From Bradyrhizobium monzae (GTDB taxonomy: Bacteria; Pseudomonadota; Alphaproteobacteria; Rhizobiales; Xanthobacteraceae), in NCBI RefSeq assembly GCF_021458635.1, contig NZ_JAIRDQ010000006.1, positions 459,042-523,041 on the forward strand: a DNA stretch of 64,000 nt. The letters run 5' to 3'. Under the pieces are notes generated by a model. The model ran no database searches, was not told the DNA's origin, and saw only the letters and a list, made by a program, of their open reading frames with translations. Below are positions 17,406 through 24,977 of this stretch, piece by piece (the first letter of the stretch is position 1; each line of letters opens with the position of its first letter). The translations under genes and the position numbers were made by a program.

Positions 17406-18254
17406 ATGGTTACACGTCGTGATGTCGCATCGATTGTCGGACTTGGCGCGATGACTGCGGCCGCGCTGGCCTCTCCGGCCGTGGCGCAGACCGCGGCCGA
17501 TCCCAACGAATCGACCTTTGCCCGCATCCGCCGCACCAAGAAGATGCGGATCGGCGCGGTCGGCGGCGGGGCGCCCTATTACATGAAGGACCTCGCCAGC
17601 GGCCAGTGGAAGGGTTTCTACATCGACATCGCCAAGGGACTGGCCGACGACATGGAGGCCGAGCTCGAGATCACAGAAACCACCTGGGGCAATTCGGTGC
17701 TCGATCTCCAGGCCAACAAGATCGACATCTTCTTTGGCCTCAACCCGACCCCGAAGCGCGCGCTGGTGGTCGATTTCTCGGTGCCCGTCTTCAACAACGC
17801 CTTCGGCATCCTCTGCAAGAAGGACTTCAAGCCGAAGAGCTGGGCCGAGCTGAACTCGCCCGACGTCAAGATCGCGGTCGACCAGGGCTCGTCGCACGAC
17901 CAGGTCGTCAGCCGCCTGACGCCGAAGGCGCAGATCTCGCGGCTGAAGACCGCCGACGACGCCACCGCGGCACTGCAGACCGGCCGCGTCGATGCGCAAT
18001 GCCTGATCACCATGCTGTCGCTGACGGTGCTGAAGAAGAACCCCTCGCTCGGCCAGTTCGTGCTGCCGACGCCGATCTTCGCCACCACGTCCAATGCAGG
18101 CTTCCGCCGCGAGAACGACAAGACGTTTCGCGATTACGTCAACACCTGGATCGACTTCAATAAGGGCCTCGGCTTCATCCGCAACGCGATCATCACCAAC
18201 ATGGAGCTGGTGGGCGTGACCGAAGCGGACATTCCGCCAGGCGTTTCGCTGTAA
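17406..18254 (+). CDS. Polar amino-acid ABC transporter, substrate-binding protein
   Basis: Periplasmic binding protein of 282 residues, family 3 (PBPb). The N-terminus MVTRRDVASIVGLGAM ... ASPAVAQ is an export signal with a twin-arginine-like TRRDVAS start. The mature part has the family features GGGAPYYMKD near the start, GFYIDIAKGLAD, and NKIDIFFGLNPTPKRA where the second lobe starts. The ATG at 17406 removes an unlikely 37-residue N-terminal extension. A class A repeat separates it from the permease gene, which may raise expression of the binding protein over the membrane parts, as is common for such systems. Confidence 0.92.
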   Translation: MVTRRDVASIVGLGAMTAAALASPAVAQTAADPNESTFARIRRTKKMRIGAVGGGAPYYMKDLASGQWKGFYIDIAKGLADDMEAELEITETTWGNSVLDLQANKIDIFFGLNPTPKRALVVDFSVPVFNNAFGILCKKDFKPKSWAELNSPDVKIAVDQGSSHDQVVSRLTPKAQISRLKTADDATAALQTGRVDAQCLITMLSLTVLKKNPSLGQFVLPTPIFATTSNAGFRRENDKTFRDYVNTWIDFNKGLGFIRNAIITNMELVGVTEADIPPGVSL

Positions 18255-18276
18255 GTTCGCCTGGCGCATCCGCACC

Positions 18277-18360
18277 GTCATGGCCGGGCTTGTCCCGGTC
18301 ATCCACGCCTTACCCGCGGCACCAAGAACGTGGATGCCCGGGACAAGCCCGGGCATGACG
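18277..18360. repeat. Palindromic intergenic repeat (class A, copy 5)
   Basis: GTCATGGCCGGGCTTGTCCC ... GACAAGCCCGGGCATGACG, an almost fully self-complementary copy. It lies inside the ABC operon between the binding-protein and permease genes, a place where it could stabilise the upstream mRNA. Confidence 0.88.
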
Positions 18361-18400
18361 ACGAGTTTCTGAACTGACCTCGGGTACGAGTTAAACACGC

Positions 18401-19063
18401 ATGTATCAGTGGGACTTCGGCATCCTCTGGAGCTATCGCTGGCTCTTTCTCAACGGGCTCGGCGTCACCGTCGGCTTCACCGTGGTGATCGTGCTGCTTG
18501 GCCTCGTGTTCGGCCTGTTCGGTGCCTTCGGCAGCCTGTCGCGGTTCAGGGCCGTGCGCTTCACCGCGCTGACCTTCATCGAGGCGTTCCGCTGCACGCC
18601 GATCCTGGTGCAGCTGATCTGGTTCTATTACGCGCTGCCGATCCTCGCAGGGGTCGAAATGACGCCGATCACGGCCTCTGCGCTGGCACTGTCGCTCTAT
18701 GGCGGTTCGTTCTATTCGGAGATCATCCGCGGCGGCATCATCTCGATCGACAAGGGCCAGTCGGAAGCGGGCGCCGCACTCGGCATGACGCCGGGACAAA
18801 GCATGCGGCGTATCGTGCTGCCGCAGGCGATCAAGCGCATGATCCCGGCGCTGATGAACCAGTCGATCATCCAGTTCAAGAACACCTCGCTGGTTTCGGT
18901 GCTCGCGGTGCCCGATCTGGTCTATCAAAGCCAGGTCGCCGCACATGACAGCTACCGGCCGCTGGAAACCTACACCGCCGTCGCGGTCGCCTATGCGGCG
19001 ATCCTGATCCCGCTCACCATCATCGTCCGCCGCGGCGAGAAGCGACTGGCGGTCAGCGAATGA
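18401..19063 (+). CDS. Polar amino-acid ABC transporter, permease
   Basis: Inner-membrane subunit of 220 residues with about five hydrophobic segments (LNGLGVTVGFTVVIVLLGLVFG first). The HisM/GlnP family EAA loop is visible as EAGAALGMTPGQSMRRIVLPQA. It ends in an ATGA overlap with the ATPase gene, so the two are translationally coupled. Only one permease gene is present, so a homodimeric channel is likely. Substrate class follows the His/Glu/Gln/Arg/opine family; the exact solute is unknown. Confidence 0.93.
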   Translation: MYQWDFGILWSYRWLFLNGLGVTVGFTVVIVLLGLVFGLFGAFGSLSRFRAVRFTALTFIEAFRCTPILVQLIWFYYALPILAGVEMTPITASALALSLYGGSFYSEIIRGGIISIDKGQSEAGAALGMTPGQSMRRIVLPQAIKRMIPALMNQSIIQFKNTSLVSVLAVPDLVYQSQVAAHDSYRPLETYTAVAVAYAAILIPLTIIVRRGEKRLAVSE

Positions 19064-19866
19064 GCGAAACGTCCAAGACCACTTCGAAAATCGAGATCCG
19101 TGGCCTGCGCAAGAGTTTTGGCAGCAACGAGGTCCTGAAGAACATCGGCCTCGATGTTGCCAAGGGCGGCGTGGTGGCACTGATCGGGCCGTCCGGCTCG
19201 GGCAAGTCGACCCTGCTCCGCTGCATCAATCTGCTGGTCGCACCCGATGGCGGCAGCGTCCGGGTCGGCGATACACGGTTCCAGTTCGGCGACGGCGCAA
19301 AGCTGCCCGACGTGAAGACACTCGCGAGATTCCGCGCCACCACCGGCATGGTGTTCCAGCACTTCAACCTGTTCCCGCATATGACGGCGCTACAGAACGT
19401 GATGGAAGGACCGGTCACGGTGCGTCGCATGGCCAAGGCCGACGCCGAAAGGCTTGCGCGGGCCCAACTCGCCAAGGTGGGCCTTGCGGAGAAGGCCCAA
19501 CAATATCCGGCGACGCTCTCCGGCGGCCAGAAACAGCGCGTCGCGATTGCACGCGCGCTCGCGATGGAGCCGGATGTCATGTTGTTCGACGAGGCAACGT
19601 CGGCGCTCGATCCCGAGCTTGTCGGCGAGGTCCTGAGCGTGATCCAGCAGCTAGCCTCCGAGGGCATGACCATGGTGATCGTGACCCATGAAATCGCGTT
19701 CGCGCGCGAGGTCGCAGACCGCCTGATCTTCATGCGCGACGGAATCGTGGTCGAGGAAGGCCCCGCGCGGCAGGTGATCGACAATCCAAGGGAAGCCGCC
19801 ACGCGCGCCTTCCTCAGCCATTTCCACCGCACCGGCGCCCTGCCGCCGGCCAACGCGACATCATGA
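19060..19866 (+). CDS. Polar amino-acid ABC transporter, ATP-binding protein
   Basis: Cytosolic ATPase of 268 residues energising the transporter encoded just upstream. Walker A is GPSGSGKST, the Q-loop region is MVFQHFNLFPHMTA, the signature is LSGGQKQR, Walker B is VMLFDEATSALDP and the switch His is in IVTHEIAFAREV. Start overlaps the permease stop (ATGA) and its own stop overlaps the SDR start (ATGATG), so four genes from permease to enolase are translated as a coupled chain. Confidence 0.95.
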   Translation: MSETSKTTSKIEIRGLRKSFGSNEVLKNIGLDVAKGGVVALIGPSGSGKSTLLRCINLLVAPDGGSVRVGDTRFQFGDGAKLPDVKTLARFRATTGMVFQHFNLFPHMTALQNVMEGPVTVRRMAKADAERLARAQLAKVGLAEKAQQYPATLSGGQKQRVAIARALAMEPDVMLFDEATSALDPELVGEVLSVIQQLASEGMTMVIVTHEIAFAREVADRLIFMRDGIVVEEGPARQVIDNPREAATRAFLSHFHRTGALPPANATS

Positions 19867-20621
19867 TGCCCGATATCGACCGCGTCTATCTCGTCACCGG
19901 TGCCGCCAGCGGCATCGGTCGCGCCACCGCCAAATTGCTCGCGGCGCCAGGCGTCGCGCTTCTGATGCACACGCGCTCGAACGCCGAAGGGCTCGACACC
20001 ACTGCGGCGGACGTGCAAGCGAAGGGCGCTGTGGTCGCAAAATGTCTCGGCGATCTCGCCGAGGAAGCAGCCGTCACCGACGCACTCTCCGCCACGCAAC
20101 GCGCCTTCGGCCGGCTGGACGGACTGATCCTGGTCGGCGGCCACGCCCGCCGCGGCAGCGCGATCGGCACGCCGGCGGACCAGTTTCGCCAGGCGATGGA
20201 TGAATCGGCACTGGCCTTCACGCGGATGGTCGAGGCGGCGCTTCCACTGCTGCGTGCGGGGCAAGATCCACGGATCGTCGCGGTGTCGTCCTTCGTGGCG
20301 CATGCGATCCGGCCCGAATTCTCGCCGTTCGCAGCAACGGCGGCGAGCCGCTCCGCGCTGGAAGCGCTGGTGCGGCTGAGCGCGATCGAGCTTGCGAAAG
20401 ACGGCATCAATGTCAACGCGGTCGCGCCGGGCCTCATCGTCAAGGACAAGCCGAGCGAGAGCCGGCTGTCGCCGGAGCAGATCTCCGCGACCGAGGCGCT
20501 GATCCCGATGCACCGCCGCGGGCGGCCGGAAGAGGTCGCCGAGATCATCGCCTTCCTGGCGTCACCAAGAGCGTCCTACGTCACAGGCCAGATCTGGCAC
20601 GTCAATGGAGGCCTGACATGA
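19863..20621 (+). CDS. Short-chain dehydrogenase/reductase
   Basis: NAD(P)-dependent SDR of 252 residues. The glycine-rich cofactor motif is VTGAASGIGRATA and the C-terminus has the classical GRPEEVAEIIAFLAS ... YVTGQIWHVNGG. The usual catalytic Tyr-x-x-x-Lys is not evident: after the VSSFVAH serine region the expected position reads FAATAASRSALEAL, with no Tyr or Lys pair, so catalysis by the standard mechanism is doubtful. It overlaps both its neighbours, indicating one coupled operon with the transporter and the enolase-superfamily gene. Confidence 0.88.
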   Translation: MMPDIDRVYLVTGAASGIGRATAKLLAAPGVALLMHTRSNAEGLDTTAADVQAKGAVVAKCLGDLAEEAAVTDALSATQRAFGRLDGLILVGGHARRGSAIGTPADQFRQAMDESALAFTRMVEAALPLLRAGQDPRIVAVSSFVAHAIRPEFSPFAATAASRSALEALVRLSAIELAKDGINVNAVAPGLIVKDKPSESRLSPEQISATEALIPMHRRGRPEEVAEIIAFLASPRASYVTGQIWHVNGGLT

Positions 20622-21745
20622 CCGAAGCCACCATCGAACGTCTCCGCCTGTTCCTGATCGAAAGCCCGATCAAGATGGCGCGCCTGCAGGGCGTCGGCAA
20701 CGTCAAGGGTACGGTGAAGCGCGTGCTGATCGAGCTCACCTCGAGCGACGGTGTCATCGGCTGGGGCGAGGCGGCGCCATGGGAGGTGTTCACGGGAACG
20801 GCTGAAGCGGCGTTCGCAGCACTCGACATTTACTTGAGGCCAATCCTGCTCGGCAAATCCGTGCGCCGCATCCGCGCGCTGATGGCCGAGCTCGACCGCG
20901 CGCTGGTCGGCCATGCAGAAGCAAAAGTCGCGGTCGAGATGGCATTGCTCGATATCGTCGGCAAATCGTCGGGTCTATCGGTTGCCGACCTGCTCGGCGG
21001 CCGCGTGCGCGACACGATCCCGCTGTCGTTCTCGATTGCCGATCCGGATTTCGCCGCCGATCTCGAACGCATGCGAAAAATGGTTCCGGACGGCAACGTC
21101 ATCTACAAAGTCAAGACCGGCGTCAAACCGCATCGCGAGGACCTCGATCATCTCTCGGCGATCCGCAAGGAGTTCGGCGACAAGGTCGATTTGCGTGTCG
21201 ACTACAACCAGGCCTTGGCGCCGTTCGGCGCCATCAAGATCCTGCGCGATGTCGAGGAGTTCGCGCCGACCTTCATCGAGCAGCCGGTGCCGCGCAAATT
21301 TCTCGACGTGATGGCGCAGCTCGCCGCGGCGCTGGAAACGCCCGTTCTGGCCGACGAAAGCTGCTTCGACCGCCGCGACATGATGGAGGTCGTGCGCCGC
21401 GAGGCGGCCGACGCGATCTCGATCAAGCTGATGAAGGCCGGCGGCCTGTTCGAGGCGCAGGCGATCATGGCGATCGCCGATATCGCCGGCCTGCCCGGCT
21501 ATGGCGGCACGCTGTGGGAGGGCGGCATTGGCCTTGCCGCCGGCACGCAGCTGATCGCGGCGACGCCGGGCATCTCGCTCGGCTGCGAATTCTACATGCC
21601 GCATCACGTGCTGACCGAGGACGTGCTGGAAGAGCGCGTTGCCAATCGCGGAGGTCACGTTGTCGTGCCCGACGGCCCCGGCCTCGGCATTCGCGTGAGT
21701 GAGGCCTCGGTTCGCGCGAATGCGCGGGTGCTGGCGGAGGCGTAA
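20618..21745 (+). CDS. Enolase-superfamily enzyme, muconate-lactonising (MLE) subgroup
   Basis: A 375-residue member of the mandelate racemase/muconate lactonising family. The MLE-subgroup pattern is complete: KxK in IYKVKTG, metal ligands in VDYNQA, FIEQPVP and LADES, and the second catalytic Lys in ISIKLMKAGG. The start overlaps the SDR stop by four bases. Linkage to an amino-acid-type ABC transporter and an SDR points to catabolism of an imported carboxylate or amino-acid derivative rather than to the catechol pathway; there are no catechol genes nearby. Specific reaction unknown (cycloisomerase, racemase or dehydratase are possible). Confidence 0.88.
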   Translation: MTEATIERLRLFLIESPIKMARLQGVGNVKGTVKRVLIELTSSDGVIGWGEAAPWEVFTGTAEAAFAALDIYLRPILLGKSVRRIRALMAELDRALVGHAEAKVAVEMALLDIVGKSSGLSVADLLGGRVRDTIPLSFSIADPDFAADLERMRKMVPDGNVIYKVKTGVKPHREDLDHLSAIRKEFGDKVDLRVDYNQALAPFGAIKILRDVEEFAPTFIEQPVPRKFLDVMAQLAAALETPVLADESCFDRRDMMEVVRREAADAISIKLMKAGGLFEAQAIMAIADIAGLPGYGGTLWEGGIGLAAGTQLIAATPGISLGCEFYMPHHVLTEDVLEERVANRGGHVVVPDGPGLGIRVSEASVRANARVLAEA

Positions 21746-21749
21746 GCCC

Positions 21750-21787
21750 GTCATTCCGGGTTCGCGCTTTGCGCGCCCCGGGACGAC
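21750..21787. repeat. Short class B palindromic repeat remnant
   Basis: GTCATTCCGGGTTCGCGCTT ... GCCCCGGGACGAC with an internal GCGC pairing. It follows the enolase-family stop by four bases and is shorter than the copy at 2429-2498. Confidence 0.6.
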
Positions 21788-21892
21788 AGCGGAGCATGCC
21801 GCCCCCGCGGGCCCGATCCTTCCCCTCGGGGAATCGGTATCGTATGGTTCGGCCAAACGCGCCCGACTCCATCGGGCATTCTGGAAACGCAT

Positions 21893-22312
21893 ATGTCCGA
21901 TCCCGCCTGGTCGCTGCACTCCCGCCTGAAAGAGGACACCATCGACATCGGCGATCTGCCGCTGTCGAAAGTGCTCGTCATCAAGGACGCGCATTATCCC
22001 TGGCTGCTGCTGGTGCCGCGGCGCGCCGATGCGGTCGAGATCATCGACCTCGACGAGGTCCAGCAGGCGCAGCTGATGACCGAGATCTCCCGCGTCTCGC
22101 GCGCGCTGAAGGAAATCACCAAATGCGACAAGCTCAATGTCGCAGCGCTCGGCAATCTCGTGCCGCAACTTCACGTTCACATCATCGCGCGCCGCACCAG
22201 CGACGCCGCCTGGCCGCGGCCGGTCTGGGGCGTGATGCCGCCCCTGGCGCATGACGCCACTGAAGTACAGAATTTCATCAGCGCACTTCGCCGAAAAATC
22301 TGGTTGGGTTGA
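21893..22312 (+). CDS. HIT-superfamily protein
   Basis: A 139-residue histidine-triad-fold protein, likely a nucleotide-binding hydrolase or transferase. The triad region reads PQLHVHIIAR, so the first position of the usual HxHxH motif is Gln; the central His and the third His remain. The LLLVPRRADAVEI segment is typical of the fold's nucleotide side. It ends 11 bases before the NudC start, and NudC and a sugar kinase follow closely, so the three probably share a transcript. Role unknown. Confidence 0.85.
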   Translation: MSDPAWSLHSRLKEDTIDIGDLPLSKVLVIKDAHYPWLLLVPRRADAVEIIDLDEVQQAQLMTEISRVSRALKEITKCDKLNVAALGNLVPQLHVHIIARRTSDAAWPRPVWGVMPPLAHDATEVQNFISALRRKIWLG

Positions 22313-22323
22313 AAGAACAAGAA

Positions 22324-23262
22324 ATGTCAGCATTCGACTCGTTTCCGCTGGGGCAACCGGCCTTCGTCACCAACATCCTCGATCGCGCCGCGCATCTGCG
22401 CCGCGATGACGAAAAGCTGTTCGCGATGGAGCAAAAGCCGTCCTCGCGCGCCTATATCGTCTATCGCGACTCGCTGCTGGTGAAGCGCGACGGCGACAAG
22501 ACGCGCGCGCTGCTCGGAATCGACGAGGCACTGAAATGCGGCGCCAATCCCGGCACGATCTTTCTGGGCTTGCGCGATGGCGCCGCGATCTTCGGCATGG
22601 GCCTGGCGCAGGCTGCCGCCGAGAAAATGATTGGCCGCGAGGACTACACCGTCACCGAGCTGCGCGGCATGGCGATGCAGGGCGCGATCCCGCCCGACGA
22701 GCTGTCGGCGGTCGCGATGGCGAAGTCGATGGTCGGCTGGCATCAGCGCCACGGCTATTGCGCCAATTGCGGCGCCCGCAGTGCGATGAAGGAAGGCGGC
22801 TGGAAGCGCGAATGCCCTGCTTGCAAGGCCGAACATTTCCCGCGCACCGACCCGGTCGTGATCATGCACGTCTCCTCCGGAGACAAATGCCTGCTCGGCC
22901 GTCAGAAGCAGTTTCCGCCGGGCATGTATTCCTGCCTCGCCGGCTTCGTCGAGGCCGCCGAGACCATCGAGGACGCGGTACGCCGCGAGATACTCGAAGA
23001 ATCAGGTATCCGCTGCGCCGACGTGCAATACTACATGACCCAGCCCTGGCCCTATCCGTCATCCCTGATGATCGGTTGCAGCGCGCGGGCCTTGAACGAA
23101 GATGTCGTCGTCGATCATTCAGAACTCGAGGATGCACGCTGGTTCACGCGTGAGGAGGCTGCCCTGATGCTGAAGCGCACGCATCCCGACGGCCTCGCCG
23201 GCCCGCATCCCTTCGCCATTGCGCATCACCTGCTCGGCCGCTGGGTGCACAACAAGAGCTGA
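22324..23262 (+). CDS. nudC: NAD(H) diphosphatase, NudC type
   Basis: Nudix hydrolase of 312 residues that cleaves NADH and can remove NAD caps from RNA. It contains a four-cysteine zinc element (CANC ... CPAC), the Nudix box GFVEAAETIEDAVRREIL followed by EESG, and the NADH-pyrophosphatase signature TQPWPYPSSLM. The ATG at 22324 is chosen over a TTG further upstream that overlaps the HIT stop. The next gene starts six bases after its stop. Confidence 0.94.
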   Translation: MSAFDSFPLGQPAFVTNILDRAAHLRRDDEKLFAMEQKPSSRAYIVYRDSLLVKRDGDKTRALLGIDEALKCGANPGTIFLGLRDGAAIFGMGLAQAAAEKMIGREDYTVTELRGMAMQGAIPPDELSAVAMAKSMVGWHQRHGYCANCGARSAMKEGGWKRECPACKAEHFPRTDPVVIMHVSSGDKCLLGRQKQFPPGMYSCLAGFVEAAETIEDAVRREILEESGIRCADVQYYMTQPWPYPSSLMIGCSARALNEDVVVDHSELEDARWFTREEAALMLKRTHPDGLAGPHPFAIAHHLLGRWVHNKS

Positions 23263-23268
23263 CCGCCG

Positions 23269-24192
23269 ATGGCTGCATCAAGGATCGCGCCGCGCATCCT
23301 CTGCATCGGAATTCCCGTGCGCGACCTCACCTTTCGGGTCGAGGCCGTGCCCGCGCGTGGCACCAAGGCGAACGCGACGCATTTTGCGGAAATTTGCGGC
23401 GGCAACGCGCTCAACGCTGCGATCGCGATTGCGCGGCTGGGCAGCCGCGCGTCGTTCGCGGGCCCCATGGGCGATGCCGGTGAAACATCGAGCCGCTTCA
23501 TTCTCGATCTGATGGCCACCGAGGGCATCGAGTCCAAAGCAATCGTGCGCATGCCGGGCCTGATGACGCCGGTCTCGGCGATCATGATCGAGCCCTCCGG
23601 CGAGCGGACGCTGACGATCTATCGCGATCCCGCGCTGTGGACCGTGAAACTATCGGATGCAGACGAGCTCCTCGCCGATTGTCGGGCTGTCCTCGTCGAA
23701 AGCCGCTGCGGCGCCTTCTGCATTGACCTCTGCACCGAGGCACGGCGGCGTGGGATTGCCGTCATCGTCGGCGTCGATCGCGCGATGGCGCTGACCGACC
23801 CGCTGCTCACGGCCGCCTCGCATCTCTTGTTCTCAAGCGATCAGGTGCAGGAGACCGCCGATATCGCCGACGACGGCGAGGCGCTGAAGCGGCTCGCCAA
23901 GCTCACGCCAGCCTTCCTCGCCGCTACCCGCGGCCCGCAAGGCACGATCTGGCTGAACGAGACGGGCGTGCTCGAGGAGACGCTGGCCTTTCCGGTCGAG
24001 GCGGTGGATACGCTTGGTGCCGGAGACGCCTTCCAGGCCGCCTTCACGCTCCGCCTCGCCGAGGGCGGCGAGATACGGGAGGCGCTGCGATTCGCCGCGG
24101 CTGCCGCAGCACTGAAATGCACCCGCCATGGCGGCGGCCTCGCTGCCCCGCAACGCATTGAAGTTGAAGAGCTTTTGCGGACTCAGATGTAG
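23269..24192 (+). CDS. PfkB-family (ribokinase-like) sugar kinase
   Basis: Cytosolic carbohydrate or nucleoside kinase of 307 residues. The N-terminal part has the family GGNALNAAIAIARLG segment and the C-terminal anion-hole signature is VDTLGAGDAFQAAF, with the catalytic Asp. It is immediately downstream of nudC and just upstream of the Lrp-type regulator. Sugar specificity cannot be read from the sequence. Confidence 0.9.
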   Translation: MAASRIAPRILCIGIPVRDLTFRVEAVPARGTKANATHFAEICGGNALNAAIAIARLGSRASFAGPMGDAGETSSRFILDLMATEGIESKAIVRMPGLMTPVSAIMIEPSGERTLTIYRDPALWTVKLSDADELLADCRAVLVESRCGAFCIDLCTEARRRGIAVIVGVDRAMALTDPLLTAASHLLFSSDQVQETADIADDGEALKRLAKLTPAFLAATRGPQGTIWLNETGVLEETLAFPVEAVDTLGAGDAFQAAFTLRLAEGGEIREALRFAAAAAALKCTRHGGGLAAPQRIEVEELLRTQM

Positions 24193-24246
24193 AGCCATTC
24201 TGCGGCGGCGCCAAGATTATGGGGTTGCGAGGGAAGATTTTTCTCT

Positions 24247-24271
24247 ATATGAGGGAAACAAACCCTCATAT
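24247..24271. promoter_or_regulatory. Perfect inverted repeat just upstream of the Lrp-type regulator
   Basis: ATATGAGGG and CCCTCATAT are exact inverted arms of 9 bases separated by 7 bases (AAACAAA). The element ends 19 bases before the ATG of the Lrp-family gene, where an autoregulatory operator would overlap the promoter or leader. As RNA it would form a hairpin near the ribosome site, so a post-transcriptional role is also possible. Confidence 0.5.
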
Positions 24272-24289
24272 TGGAACAAAGTTCTTCAA

Positions 24290-24799
24290 ATGACCGAACT
24301 CGCTGTCCAGCTCCCCGAGACCAGCCGCCGCCTCGACACCATCGACCGCAAGATCCTGATGGTGCTGCAGGACGATGCCTCCCTGTCCGTTGCCGAAATC
24401 GGCGACCGCGTCGGCCTGTCCTCGACCCCCTGCTGGAAGCGCATCCAGCGCCTGGAGGCCGACGGCGTGATCCTGAAGCGGGTGGCGCTGGTCGATCAGA
24501 ACAAGATCGGGCTCGGCATCTCCGTGTTCGTGTCGGTGGAGAGTTCGGATCATTCCGACGCCTGGCTCAAGAAGTTCGCTGAAGCGGTCAGCGCCATGCC
24601 CGAGGTGATGGAATTCTACCGCATGGCCGGCGACGTCGATTACATGCTTCGCGTGGTGGTCGCGGACATGCAGGCCTATGACATCTTCTACAAGAAGCTG
24701 ATCAGTGCCGTACCGCTGAAGAACGTCACCTCGCGTTTCGCGATGGAGAAGATCAAATCGGTCACGGCACTGCCGATCCCGGCCGTGGTCGCGGCCTGA
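24290..24799 (+). CDS. Lrp/AsnC-family transcriptional regulator
   Basis: A 169-residue feast/famine regulator. Residues about 14-65 form the winged helix (LDTIDRKILMVLQDDASLSV, STPCWKRIQRLE), followed by the RAM ligand-binding domain (residues about 75-155: ISVFVSVES, EVMEFYRMAGDVDYMLRVVV). The ATG at 24290 gives the family N-terminus; the open frame upstream overlaps the kinase gene and is not used. A perfect inverted repeat directly upstream suggests autoregulation. The amino-acid effector is unknown. Confidence 0.92.
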   Translation: MTELAVQLPETSRRLDTIDRKILMVLQDDASLSVAEIGDRVGLSSTPCWKRIQRLEADGVILKRVALVDQNKIGLGISVFVSVESSDHSDAWLKKFAEAVSAMPEVMEFYRMAGDVDYMLRVVVADMQAYDIFYKKLISAVPLKNVTSRFAMEKIKSVTALPIPAVVAA

Positions 24800-24833
24800 G
24801 TCGCACCGCACGGAAGCTGTATCGCCCGGCTTC

Positions 24834-24935
24834 ATGCGCAATTGCGCATCAGGACCGGGCAATCCAGTACGCCGCGGCTTCTCCGTATCCCACCAACGTC
24901 TCTGGAATACTGGATCACCCGCTTTCGCGGGTGAT
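24834..24935. repeat. Nested hairpin repeat with a 16-base perfect palindrome
   Basis: ATGCGCAATTGCGCAT at 24834-24849 is a perfect palindrome, flanked by GCCCGG and CCGGGC arms. Further along, ATCACCCGC and GCGGGTGAT (24914-24935) form a second hairpin and CCAGTA/TACTGG a bridging stem. It lies between the convergent Lrp-type and phosphomannomutase genes and could end both transcripts. Confidence 0.7.
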
Positions 24936-24977
24936 GACAGCGGTGGATACGGCAAGCGAAGGCTCGCCGGCTCCTGT

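Noticed and set aside
19053..20513. Minus-strand open frame of 486 codons
   Set aside because: Antisense to the ABC ATPase and SDR genes that have complete motifs.
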